From Bacteroidota bacterium (lineage in GTDB: Bacteria > Bacteroidota > Bacteroidia > UBA4408): DNA of 47,979 nt. The position numbers and the translations under genes were made by a program. Location of the stretch: positions 1-47,979 of the forward strand of contig CAUJCU010000006.1 of the NCBI GenBank assembly GCA_963169745.1, written 5' to 3'. A model generated the notes under the pieces. That model searched no databases, was not told the origin of the DNA, and saw nothing but the letters and a program-made list of their open reading frames with translations. Shown in pieces: positions 28,166-37,000 of this stretch. Position 1 is the first letter of the stretch, and each line of letters begins with the position of its first letter.

Positions 28166-29392
28166 ATGAAATTTGATCAGAAATTTTGGCTAAAAATAGC
28201 CTTATATAACCTTGTTATTGTTGTTATTTTAGGAGTATTAATGCGGTATAAAATAGGCTATGAATTACCCTTTTTAGAACAAAAAAACATGTTGCATGCT
28301 CATTCCCATTTTGCTTTTGCAGGATGGATAACGCATGCTATCTACTCTCTTTTAGCGGGCTATATTATAAGTCAAGTGCCTCAAAGTAATCCACTTATAT
28401 ACAAACGAGCAATTATTATCAATTTAATAAGTGCTTATGGCTCATTACTTGCTTTTGTAATTTTTGGGTATAATTTTTTAGCAATCAGTTTCTTAGCTCT
28501 TGCCTTAGTAAATAACTGCTTTGTTACTTATTTAGTTTTTAAAGATTTAAAAAATATTCAAGGAAATCATCCAAGTGTTGCATGGTTTAAATCGGCTATG
28601 TTTTTTAATCTTTTTTCATCATTTGGAACCATGTATTTGGCATATATGATAGTGACCCGAAGTTTTAATGAGTATTTTTATTTAAGTGCACTCTATTTTT
28701 ACTTACATTTCCAATACAATGGTTTCTTTACCTTTTCTTGTATAGGGCTCACTATCTATAAATTACCTGAGTTTTTGCCAGACTATAAATATGACCACAA
28801 GATTTTTATCATGTTTTTTGCTTCGTGTTTTCCGGCATACTTTCTGTCAATTTTATGGGCTAAATTTCCGTTATGGCTTTATATAATTATATGCATAGCT
28901 GCAGTAGTACAAGTATTTGCTTGGGTTATGTTTGCCATTCAAATTCGGGTGGCCTTAAAAAAGAAGAGTTTGTTTACCCAAACGCAAAAAATATTATTTG
29001 TTTTTGTTGCCACCGCTATTACAATTAAAATTTTACTACAATTGGGATCAACCATTCCGGTAGTGAGTAAACTGGCATTTGGGTTTAGGCCGGTAGTAAT
29101 TGCCTATTTACATCTGGTTTTGTTGGGCATTATTTCCTCATTTTTACTCATATACAGCTATACCATTGGAATTATACAATCAGGAACACGAACACTTATT
29201 GCTTTGGCTGTATTTTTAGTTGGAGTGTTTTTAAACGAAGCCGTATTAGCCATTCAGGGAATAGCCTCCTTTTTGTATTATCCAATAAAGCATATTAATG
29301 ATGCTTTGTTTGGGGTGTCATTAATATTGCTATGTGGGGCTTTACTTTTAGTTTTCTCACAGAGAAAGAGGAAAACACTACAACAAGCTTAA
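28166..29392 (+). CDS. COX1-fold-like 12-TM membrane protein
   Basis: The 408-residue polytopic protein has about 12 membrane segments. HAHSHFAFAGW (44-54) with His44, His46, His48 and His57 resembles the start of haem-copper oxidase subunit I/NorB proteins, and YLHLVLLGIISSFLL near 313 recalls their haem-ligand helix. The HPEVY copper-site signature of oxidases is absent. Proteins like this in Bacteroidota are often mis-annotated as beta-carotene monooxygenase. It is probably haem-binding or haem-related. Being co-transcribed with a Crp/Fnr regulator suggests a role in respiration or in sensing O2 or NO. Function is not established. Confidence 0.75.
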   Translation: MKFDQKFWLKIALYNLVIVVILGVLMRYKIGYELPFLEQKNMLHAHSHFAFAGWITHAIYSLLAGYIISQVPQSNPLIYKRAIIINLISAYGSLLAFVIFGYNFLAISFLALALVNNCFVTYLVFKDLKNIQGNHPSVAWFKSAMFFNLFSSFGTMYLAYMIVTRSFNEYFYLSALYFYLHFQYNGFFTFSCIGLTIYKLPEFLPDYKYDHKIFIMFFASCFPAYFLSILWAKFPLWLYIIICIAAVVQVFAWVMFAIQIRVALKKKSLFTQTQKILFVFVATAITIKILLQLGSTIPVVSKLAFGFRPVVIAYLHLVLLGIISSFLLIYSYTIGIIQSGTRTLIALAVFLVGVFLNEAVLAIQGIASFLYYPIKHINDALFGVSLILLCGALLLVFSQRKRKTLQQA

Positions 29393-29411
29393 TAGAATCT
29401 CTTTTTAGGCA

Positions 29412-29612
29412 CTATGATGTACTTTTGCCTTGAAACATGGAAAAAAGCAGGCCCCCCATTACTGCTCCATACAAGGAGCTGTTTATTGGATTGGAGGTTA
29501 TGGCACAAGTGCCCGAGTTGCATCCTATAAGTTTCCAATAAAAGAATCCGGCTAAAGCCCCAATTGGAATACCAATTAATGTAATCAGATTTTTTTTTAT
29601 AAATAATTTCAT
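29412..29612 (-). CDS. DUF6132 small membrane protein
   Basis: The 66-residue protein, starting at ATG 29612, has two membrane segments (LITLIGIPIGALAGFFYW and SSLYGAVMGGLLFSMF) joined by a loop with two cysteines, GCNSGTCAITSNP. It matches the DUF6132 family. It is the last gene of a leftward set of small redox/sulfur proteins and starts 7 bases after the DUF3365 gene stop. The cysteine pair may bind metal or carry thiol chemistry, which is inference only. Confidence 0.8.
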   Translation of the reverse strand: MKLFIKKNLITLIGIPIGALAGFFYWKLIGCNSGTCAITSNPINSSLYGAVMGGLLFSMFQGKSTS

Positions 29613-29619
29613 GCTTGGT

Positions 29620-30192
29620 TTATTTATCTTTTTGTACAAGTATTTTCCACATTCCTCTTAAGTCTCCTTGCTTATATCCGGTTGCCTTATCATTAGGATA
29701 TTTATTCGTAATTATTTTATGAGTACTTTCAGCAATATCGTTAGCTTTACCATGGCATGAAATACAGGTTGGCATAGCGGCAAAAATAGGCTTATAAAAA
29801 TATTTATTGCCGTCTTGCTCTTGCTCTAAAAAATACTGTTCTCCCGTAGTAATCTTTTCCCAAGCCATACTGTCTGTGGCGGTTTTTAAATAGTTCTCCG
29901 GGTTTCTATTTCGGTCCGTAAGCCTTTGCACTATAGTATAGTGGCGTTTTGAGATAGAATCGGTTAATTGGGAAGCACGCATGTTGCAAAAAGAAACAGC
30001 AAAGTCAGTACCTCCTTTTTGAATAGCCTGAGCAACATTCTGTAATAAAACACGCTGCATTTCCTGAGCAACACTATCGCCAAAACGAATTAAAAGAGAA
30101 TCACTTGGTTCGGTGTTTGAAACCTTGGGAGTAGTGCACGACACAAAATTTAAACCAAGAATAAATAGAAAAAAAAGAGCTCTTAAAGACAT
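29620..30192 (-). CDS. DUF3365 haem lipoprotein
   Basis: The 190-residue exported protein has a lipobox FVSC (Cys19) and a DUF3365/Tll0287-like domain. A single haem motif CISCH is at 143-147, near the end of the family signature PIFAAMPTCISCHGK. Related domains act as redox- or gas-sensing haem modules in histidine kinases and as stand-alone c-type cytochromes. Membrane anchoring on the periplasmic side is expected. It is 6 bases from the upstream Cys-rich membrane protein and co-directional with rhodanese and OsmC-like genes. Confidence 0.88.
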   Translation of the reverse strand: MSLRALFFLFILGLNFVSCTTPKVSNTEPSDSLLIRFGDSVAQEMQRVLLQNVAQAIQKGGTDFAVSFCNMRASQLTDSISKRHYTIVQRLTDRNRNPENYLKTATDSMAWEKITTGEQYFLEQEQDGNKYFYKPIFAAMPTCISCHGKANDIAESTHKIITNKYPNDKATGYKQGDLRGMWKILVQKDK

Positions 30193-30198
30193 AGGTAT

Positions 30199-30438
30199 TT
30201 ATTTTACTTCTTCATAGCTTATTTCCTCAAGATTATTGGAGTTGTTTTTTGCCGGAAGCGTGCTGCAACCTGCGGTACTACAACAGCCTATATTAAACAA
30301 AGGCATAGCAACAAACAAGGCACCCATAGCCAATGTAAACCACTCTTTGGCCTCTACTCCCTGAATAACTATTAGTAATCCCAGTCCTAGTCGGAGGAGG
30401 CGCAAAAAAGACCAATTTTTTATATATGTTTTTATCAT
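30199..30438 (-). CDS. Small Cys-rich membrane protein (DUF2892-like)
   Basis: The 79-residue protein starts at ATG 30438. It has two membrane segments (LLRLGLGLLIVIQGV and FTLAMGALFVAMPLF), directly followed by the cysteine cluster NIGCCSTAGCST. The pattern recalls the DUF2892/YgaP-type inner-membrane proteins found with rhodaneses, where a membrane-attached thiol relay has been proposed. The rhodanese gene is immediately upstream in the same direction. Function is not established. Confidence 0.8.
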   Translation of the reverse strand: MIKTYIKNWSFLRLLRLGLGLLIVIQGVEAKEWFTLAMGALFVAMPLFNIGCCSTAGCSTLPAKNNSNNLEEISYEEVK

Positions 30439-30519
30439 AGAGCTCTTTATTATTCTTAAAAGAAACAAACTTCAATATACAAAATTATTTTTAAAAATCA
30501 ATACGTACAGCATAACTAT

Positions 30520-30828
30520 TTATGAATTAATGGCAAAATAAATATTTTGCCAACTTCCGCCATTAACAACATTGCTAAAACCATGTTGGGTTAAAAGATC
30601 TTTTGCATAGCCACTTCGTGCCCCACTTAAACAAAATACAATTATACTTTCTTTGTTTTCAAATTGAGAAAGCGCATCAAGTACATGATCTACCGGGATA
30701 TTTATTGCCCCCTGTACACTTCCTGAGGCAAACTCTGCCGGAGTACGCACATCAACTAAAAAGGCTCCATTTTTTATTAATGTACTAAGTGTGTTCGTTT
30801 CATTTTGATTGTTGTATGTTTTTATCAT
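30520..30828 (-). CDS. Rhodanese-like sulfurtransferase
   Basis: This single-domain rhodanese of 102 residues has the active-site loop CLSGARSG starting at Cys66, after the LVDVRTPAEFASGSVQGAINIP block. It can carry a persulfide on the cysteine and pass sulfur to thiophilic acceptors; it is cytosolic. It sits between the OsmC-like gene and the Cys-rich membrane protein in a leftward set, in the same pattern as sulfide or persulfide stress loci. Confidence 0.93.
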   Translation of the reverse strand: MIKTYNNQNETNTLSTLIKNGAFLVDVRTPAEFASGSVQGAINIPVDHVLDALSQFENKESIIVFCLSGARSGYAKDLLTQHGFSNVVNGGSWQNIYFAINS

Positions 30829-30858
30829 GTGTTTAAGTTCTATTGTTATGAATTTATT

Positions 30859-31293
30859 TTAAATGATTACCGGTTTTAGAAAAACTTGTGTTTTCATAGA
30901 GTTGGTAACTAAACAAGCCGATTTAGACTTCTCTAACACCCTTAATACTTTATTTTGATCAACATCAGAATCTGATAGTGTTACTTCAGGAGTAATTTCG
31001 GCTTCAGAAATTTGAAATTTACCCTCAGCCATTTCTAACTTACATACTGTTTTACAAGTAAAACTTTTAAAAGATAATTTAAAGTTTTCGGCTACAGCCA
31101 AAAATGTAGCCATGTAACAACTGTTTATGGCAGCTGCATATAAATGTTCGGGTGACCAAATTCCCGGAACACCAAAAGGAAATTCAGGAGGTGTGGCACA
31201 TTCCAAGGTTTGGTTTAATACTGGAGAACTAAGAACCCCTTTTCGGCCTTCGCTCCATTTTAAGTTAACTTCGTAGTAATGGGTTTGTTGCAT
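30859..31293 (-). CDS. OsmC/Ohr-family protein
   Basis: A thiol peroxidase-like protein of 144 residues, starting at ATG 31293. The two family cysteines are in NSCYMATFLAVAEN and SKSACLVTNSM; the block PGIWSPEHLYAAAINSC is standard for OsmC. It probably reduces organic hydroperoxides or handles reactive sulfur species. Longer starts up to 31353 are ruled out by a promoter -7 element at 31320-31327. First gene of the leftward set. Confidence 0.9.
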   Translation of the reverse strand: MQQTHYYEVNLKWSEGRKGVLSSPVLNQTLECATPPEFPFGVPGIWSPEHLYAAAINSCYMATFLAVAENFKLSFKSFTCKTVCKLEMAEGKFQISEAEITPEVTLSDSDVDQNKVLRVLEKSKSACLVTNSMKTQVFLKPVII

Positions 31294-31319
31294 AGCTTTT
31301 ATATTTTGTATTTCGGATA

Positions 31320-31327
31320 CAAAAGTA
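31320..31327 (-). promoter_or_regulatory. -7 element of the OsmC/rhodanese/DUF set
   Basis: TACTTTTG on the minus strand is an exact TAnnTTTG match; the OsmC-like ATG follows 26 bases downstream. A TTG (31353-31351) lies 23 bases upstream. TTGGT and CAA segments at 31356-31367 could be part of an activator site. Confidence 0.65.
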
Positions 31328-31694
31328 CTTTCGTATTTTGTGGAGTACAGCAACTTTGGTTACACAAGCCTTAATAAAAAAGTATAATTATATGTAAGTT
31401 AAATTTTTGTTTTCTAATTTGTATGAAAAACTACCCCTCACCCCATAGTAATACCAACAACATTTAAAAAAAAATAAAATCAAGCCCCAGTTAATAAATA
31501 GGCTACTTAATGAAAACAAAAAATAGAAAATACCATGTCATATACCTATTTTTTATAACCTAATAGCTTATTTAATAAGGATATTCAATAAATAGGTTAC
31601 AGGAAATAATTAAAATATTTTTATACGTTTTTCAAAGCTGTTGACCACTACGCAAAGTAAACAATACAAGCATCATCAAAAAAATATTTCTTTG
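31328..31694. other. Intergenic region with repeated AATAGG motifs
   Basis: No gene was recognised. AATAAATAGGCTAC (31493-31506) recurs as AATAAATAGGTTAC (31587-31600), and an inverted copy TATACCTATT is at 31541-31550. A perfect dyad CTTATTTAATAAG lies at 31567-31579. The cluster may be regulatory sites or a decayed element. Confidence 0.45.
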
Positions 31695-32318
31695 CTACCG
31701 AAGCGTAATCCTATTTCGAGCCAATTCCAAAAAGCGGTTGTCTTCAAGTTGTTTTAATAACCGTGAAATAACAACCCTTGCGGTTCCTAATTCGTTAGCG
31801 AGTTGCTCATGCGTAATAACTAAAGTTTTTGATTGGGTTAACGTTGCTTTCTTTTGTAACAAATCTAACAAACGCTGATCTACCTTTTTAAAGGCTATGG
31901 CATTCACAATTTCAAGAAGCTCTTCAAAACGTTTGTGATACAAGCGAAAAATATAGTCAAGCCATTGCGGATATTCTTTAATAAATATAGGTACTTTCGT
32001 AACAGGAATAAAAAGAATTTCAACATCTTCTTCGGCCTCAGCCCTTACCTTGCTTGTTTCGTTATGTATGCCGCCTAAAAACGACATTATGCAACTCTCT
32101 CCAGACTTTATATAGTACAATAGAATTTCTTTTCCATCTTCTTCAGTTCTGATAACTTTCATCAACCCTTTCATAACAATAGGTATAGCATTGATGTGGG
32201 CATTCTCATTTAAAATAACACTTCCAGCTTTATAGTTTTTTTGAATACCATGCTCGTTCAGTTTTGCTATTAAATCGGGTGATGATTTGAATTCTGATAT
32301 AAGTTCCAGTTTTTCCAT
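31695..32318 (-). CDS. Crp/Fnr family transcription regulator B
   Basis: The 207-residue protein (from ATG 32318) has a beta-roll sensor (NYKAGSVILNENAHINAIPIV, GESCIMSFLGG) and a winged helix with recognition segment THEQLANELGTARVVISRLLKQLE. A cysteine sits in GESCIMSF, a position common to a Bacteroidota subgroup found beside rhodanese and sulfur genes; no Fnr-type cysteine cluster is present. It is unlike regulator A in sequence. An operator-like dyad lies directly in front of it. It is co-directional with the OsmC/rhodanese/DUF set, its likely regulon. Confidence 0.92.
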   Translation of the reverse strand: MEKLELISEFKSSPDLIAKLNEHGIQKNYKAGSVILNENAHINAIPIVMKGLMKVIRTEEDGKEILLYYIKSGESCIMSFLGGIHNETSKVRAEAEEDVEILFIPVTKVPIFIKEYPQWLDYIFRLYHKRFEELLEIVNAIAFKKVDQRLLDLLQKKATLTQSKTLVITHEQLANELGTARVVISRLLKQLEDNRFLELARNRITLR

Positions 32319-32361
32319 TATGTATGATTCTGTTAGAGAATATTTATTGTGCAATGCCTAT

Positions 32362-32375
32362 TTGGTCACAACCAA
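32362..32375 (-). promoter_or_regulatory. Crp/Fnr-type operator before regulator B
   Basis: TTGGT-N4-ACCAA is a perfect 5-4-5 dyad, the same architecture as the Fnr box (TTGAT-N4-ATCAA) with one base changed per half-site. It lies 44 bases upstream of the regulator start, a position that fits autoregulation. Confidence 0.5.
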
Positions 32376-32443
32376 GTTTTTTCAAAAAAATTAACCCAAA
32401 CAATATAAATAATGGAATTTTTAAGACTAAACAAAGATATATA

Positions 32444-32557
32444 ATTCAATGTACGGATAAATTATTATCTTAAAAAGATATGAAGCCTGAATTTTAATAC
32501 ATAAATTTGAGTTTATTTGCAAAATCATAAATCACTATATGAAAGGGGCTTGAAAAT
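32444..32557 (+). repeat. Left copy of 114-bp direct repeat
   Basis: This copy is identical to 38305-38418 except at two positions (32454 and 32551), at a constant offset of 5861 bases. It holds a duplicated promoter -7 element (TAAATTTG at 32502-32509) and the ATG and first codons (32539-32550) of the zinc protease gene. The difference at 32551 makes the fifth codon TGA, so the copied reading frame ends at once. Less exact similarity extends some 20 bases further left. Confidence 0.95.
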
Positions 32558-32587
32558 TAGCTCTAAACTTTAGGAGTGCTCCTGTCA

Positions 32588-34030
32588 TTATTTTTTAACA
32601 AACTTACCTGTTGTCATTTTATGTTGTTGTTGGTCTGTGATTATAAAAATATAAAAACCCCTTGCTAAGTTACTAATATCAATTCCATTAGGCTCTGCAT
32701 ATAAGTCTGCTTGTTGCAATTGCCCCATACTATTATAAATATCAATTTTAATGTTTTGGGTTATACCTTTAAAATATAATTTATTGTCAGCAGGGTTGGG
32801 GTGCGCTGAAATTTTATAACTTAAATTTTCATATTCATTATTACCAACCATTGTGCAGTTTGTCACCCAGCTATCAGGGTTAGCAAGTTTAGCTCCGTAA
32901 CGGATAGTTGTATCGCCAACATAATTAGTAAAATCACCAACTGCAAAAAGTGTGTCACCATAAAAAGCAATAGAAGTTACAGATTCATTAGTCGTTGCAG
33001 AACTAAAGCCTGTTGCCAAGGCGCACCAATTTGTTCCGTCCCACCTTGCAATGTTTGTTGCTGTTTTTCCACCAGCTTCGCTAAAATGACCACATACATA
33101 TAAATAATCACCGTGCACAATCATGCGCACAACACCAGCATTAACCCCATTTATTCCAAAGTCTTGTGAGGCATCACCTAAGCTGTGCCAGTTAGTTCCG
33201 TCCCAGGCAGCTATATTATTGCCAGGGTTTAATGCGTTGGTTTGTTTGGTAAAATGGCCACCAACAATTAATTCGTTTTTGTAAATTACCATATCACTAA
33301 TTGCATCGTTAGGGTTTGGTATTCCTGTTCCAACCTTTACCCAGTTAGTCCCATCATAAACAGTAATAGCGTTTACATCATTTGGTCCAAATCCACTATA
33401 AAATTGACCTGATACATATAATTTGTCTTTGTATTTAACCACTTTGTTTAAATAATTTTCATTTCCAACAGGTGAAAATTCGGGTATGTTATAAACATCA
33501 CTCCATGTTTGACCATCAAATTTAATTAAAGAATTTGCAGCTATTCCAAAAGCAGAATCAAAAGTTCCTGCTAAGTAGAGTTCATTATCAATTATACTAA
33601 AAACAGCTCCATAACCATCAGGGATACCTATACCACCAGAACTCCAGTTTTGTCCGTTCCACACACCAAAATTATTTGCTGGAATATTGCCCACTTTTTC
33701 AAAACCACCTGTAACGTATATGTTAGAGTCATAGTTAATTATAGAATAGGTAAAAAAACCATTTGCAATGTATGGAAAATTACAGTCCCAATTAATTCCG
33801 CAGCTTAATTGATAAATAGAGTCTGATTTATATTCTGCTACTCCAAAATATGGAGTATTATCTATTTCCACAAATCTTCCAATCATAAACATAGAGTTTC
33901 TGGAACTATCAGAAAATAAATACCAAGGCATTTGCCATTGGTCAAACTCAGCCACTTTTTGCCAAGGTTGAGAAAATAATTTTGGGGCGACCAGCCCCAA
34001 AATCATAAATATTATTATTAATTTTCTCAT
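32588..34030 (-). CDS. T9SS-sorted kelch-like beta-propeller surface protein
   Basis: The 480-residue exported protein has a signal peptide (1-20). It has several repeats of about 50 residues of the type 'voltage-like readout': LYVSGQF/LYVCGHF followed by AWDGTNWHSLG, and similar, consistent with a beta-propeller. The C-terminal T9SS type A sorting domain is at about 405-480 (AHPNPADNKLYF, GFYIFIITDQQ). Binding partner unknown. Its ATG overlaps the stop of the large upstream gene by four bases, so the two are co-transcribed. It lies inside the repeat-bracketed segment, and its stop is only 30 bases from the left repeat. Confidence 0.87.
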   Translation of the reverse strand: MRKLIIIFMILGLVAPKLFSQPWQKVAEFDQWQMPWYLFSDSSRNSMFMIGRFVEIDNTPYFGVAEYKSDSIYQLSCGINWDCNFPYIANGFFTYSIINYDSNIYVTGGFEKVGNIPANNFGVWNGQNWSSGGIGIPDGYGAVFSIIDNELYLAGTFDSAFGIAANSLIKFDGQTWSDVYNIPEFSPVGNENYLNKVVKYKDKLYVSGQFYSGFGPNDVNAITVYDGTNWVKVGTGIPNPNDAISDMVIYKNELIVGGHFTKQTNALNPGNNIAAWDGTNWHSLGDASQDFGINGVNAGVVRMIVHGDYLYVCGHFSEAGGKTATNIARWDGTNWCALATGFSSATTNESVTSIAFYGDTLFAVGDFTNYVGDTTIRYGAKLANPDSWVTNCTMVGNNEYENLSYKISAHPNPADNKLYFKGITQNIKIDIYNSMGQLQQADLYAEPNGIDISNLARGFYIFIITDQQQHKMTTGKFVKK

Positions 34031-37000
34031 TTTCTGATTAGTTTGAATGATTCAGTGTTACCTTTATCTCCAGTGATTTTCAAAAGATATATTCCTTTTG
34101 AGATTGTAGATAAATCAAGTGATAATACTTTGTCGGTATTATTGGTCGTTAACGATTGATTATAAATTTCTCTACCTTCAATATCAATTAGTGATAAAGA
34201 AACCTTGTTGCTGAATTGCCCATTCAAATATACATTGGTAAGATTGTCGGTAATGGTTGGGAAAACCTTATTAGAATTATTTGAATTTGAAGTTTCTTTT
34301 TTAATGCCCACATTAACTGCAGCCATATCGAATTTAGTTACAAATACATCAAAGTCTGTCCAAAGGTCAAAAGTTGGGTTTGTTTGTGTTGAATTAATTA
34401 CATCATCATAAAAATACGCTTGTCCAGTAGGTGTCATTCCAGCATCAACCATTGGTGAATAGAAACAATCATTTCCTGTGTATCCTGTTACAAACAAATC
34501 TTTATTTTGAAAGCAAGCAATACCGCTCGGATAATCAGATAGAAGCGGATAATATACAGCCCAAGCTGGTAGATCATCGACAACACCACCTCCCAAGTAT
34601 GAAGCCCAATTTTTGTTATTGTATTTATCAATGCTAATTATTGCGCAGTCGTACTGGTTGCTATGACCTGAACCATAAACACCATTATAGCTTACATCTT
34701 GATAATAACAACCTGCCCATGTTGGTGTTTGGGGATTAAAATTAGTTGAACTACCATTCGAACCATAAAGAGCGACAGTAAGTATAAATACATCGCCATT
34801 GTCGTTTGCATCCATGTCTATCAGTCTTTCAAGCGGCATATCATATGTTTCAAAGTTTTGAATTGCAGCATTATCAACCATACTGTATGTGAGCACACCA
34901 CCCGTATTAAAACGAGCAAGATACAGTTCTCCTGAAGTGTGTGAATAGCCACCATTTGAATTACACACTGGTACACCGACAGCTGTAGTTGGTTCTATGC
35001 AAGAAACTGTACCGCCATACAAAGTATGGCCAGCAGCGTAAATACTGTTGTTGGAAAATTTCAACGATTGAAAATCTTTCAAGTATTGAACAGTCGTACC
35101 CCAAACCATTTTTTCTAGATTATCAAATTCCATGATAAAGCCACCTGCCATACTTTGAAAATAAGCAGAACCTGCAATCTCTTTTAATGGAAAATCTCCG
35201 TTGTTTAAGGGGTTGCCATTAAACGGCCCTGAATTTGATGTTTTTTGAGTTTCACCACTTAAATAAAAATAGTTTGCACCACTGCTTCTAAATATAGGAT
35301 ATGGTTCAATATCGTATGCTTTATCGTCAGCATTACTTCCAATTAATGTACTCCATGTTAGTGAGTTGTCAGGAGCGAATTTCATAAGGAAAATATCTTG
35401 ACCACCAGAATTTGTTGATTTAATAAAACCTCCTGAGGAAGAATATGTTGGAAATGAACCATTGGATGGTGGTGTATTACTTACAGAAATATTTGTACTC
35501 TTTGTATTGCCTGTTAACATTACTACATCCCCAGCAATACATATTCCAGTGGCTTTGTCATAACCGCTACCACCAATATGAGTAATTAATTGCATGGCTC
35601 CATTTTTCCCACAAGAACCATATATTGCATCTTGACCTCCATTATAACTATTATCCCAATAAGCTGATGGTGGTTGAGTTAATGGCCAATTTGGACTATT
35701 CGAACTAGCAGTTGTACCACCAAAGTATAAATTATTATCTGTTGGGTTGTACGTTATACATGTAAGGGTATCTGCATCAGTACCGCCTATATGCGTTGTC
35801 CAACGCCTAACCATATCATTATTAAACGAAATAATAAACCCATCTTGAGAACCAGAAATGGACTGTTGAAAAGGACCTGGATTAGAGTTTTGATAAATTG
35901 GAAAAACCGGTGAATTAGTTAACCCTGTTATATAAATATTCCCATCATCATCTGTAGTCATGGCTGTTGAAACATCATTACACCTATATGGAGTGCTTAA
36001 CAAGTCGGGTTGTCCATAGTAAGTATGATGAAAGATATTAGCTTGGTCGAAGTAGGTTGGTATTCCACTACATCCCGACATTTGTAATTTGCTCATTGCA
36101 ATTTTTGTTTTAAATGCCATGTCAAATCCTGTTAGCTTTATACTAACTTTATTATTAATTCCTATGGAATATTGGCCACTAATATTGCCTACTACATTAT
36201 ATCCGCTGGCATCAACCTGCCATACATTAGGTAGCAAAAAATATTCTTCCACACCGTTTGATGCAATGTGAAGATTTCCATCTTGATCTAAATATATACT
36301 ATCTGCTCCTTGAAACTGCATTTCTATTTTAGACTCTGGTGTTTCTTTTTGTATCGTGTAAAACATATTTAACCCTGCGTTGCTTAATCTAAATTCTACA
36401 TCAATATTTTTAAAAATATTGGGAGCAAACAACTTTTGATAATTATGCACATTCGTTGCTCCTGATGAGCATTGAGGTAAATAATAATTTTGATAATCGC
36501 GTGTTGGGTTAAGTGGAAAAATTCTCATTTTAGCTCCAGTGATAAGCATATCAACACGCTTCAGTGTATCAACATTGGTGGGAATAGTGTCATGATGAGC
36601 AAAGTTAAAATGAACGGTATCATTACTAAAAAATAATTGGGGACTGTTTAACGCGGAATAAAATTTTACATGATTTACTGTTCTTCCGTCTGTTCCAATT
36701 AATTGGCCTAGGTTCTCTTCAAAAACCAAGCTATTTGAACTAACCATATTGGTTGGCACGTCTGTTTTATCATATTTAGCTTGATCGTAGGCTATTGTTT
36801 TATATTGATAATAATTACCGCTTTTACTTTGACCACTGACATATACTACTCCATTTTTCACTATTATGTTTGTTGCCATGTTATCCACATTGCCATCATT
36901 AAAGCGTTGTGTCCATATGGAATCGCCATCTGTTGTATAGGCTAATGTTGCAAAATCTAAGTTCGACCCATTACTACTTTGTCCTGTTACATATATATTT

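Noticed and set aside
28166-29392. Beta-carotene monooxygenase
   Set aside because: This label is used for similar proteins in databases, but no carotenoid-oxygenase motif is present and the 12-TM His-rich layout resembles COX1 instead.
31695-32318. Classical oxygen-sensing Fnr
   Set aside because: The N-terminal cysteine cluster needed for a [4Fe-4S] centre is absent in this protein and in the one at 27539.
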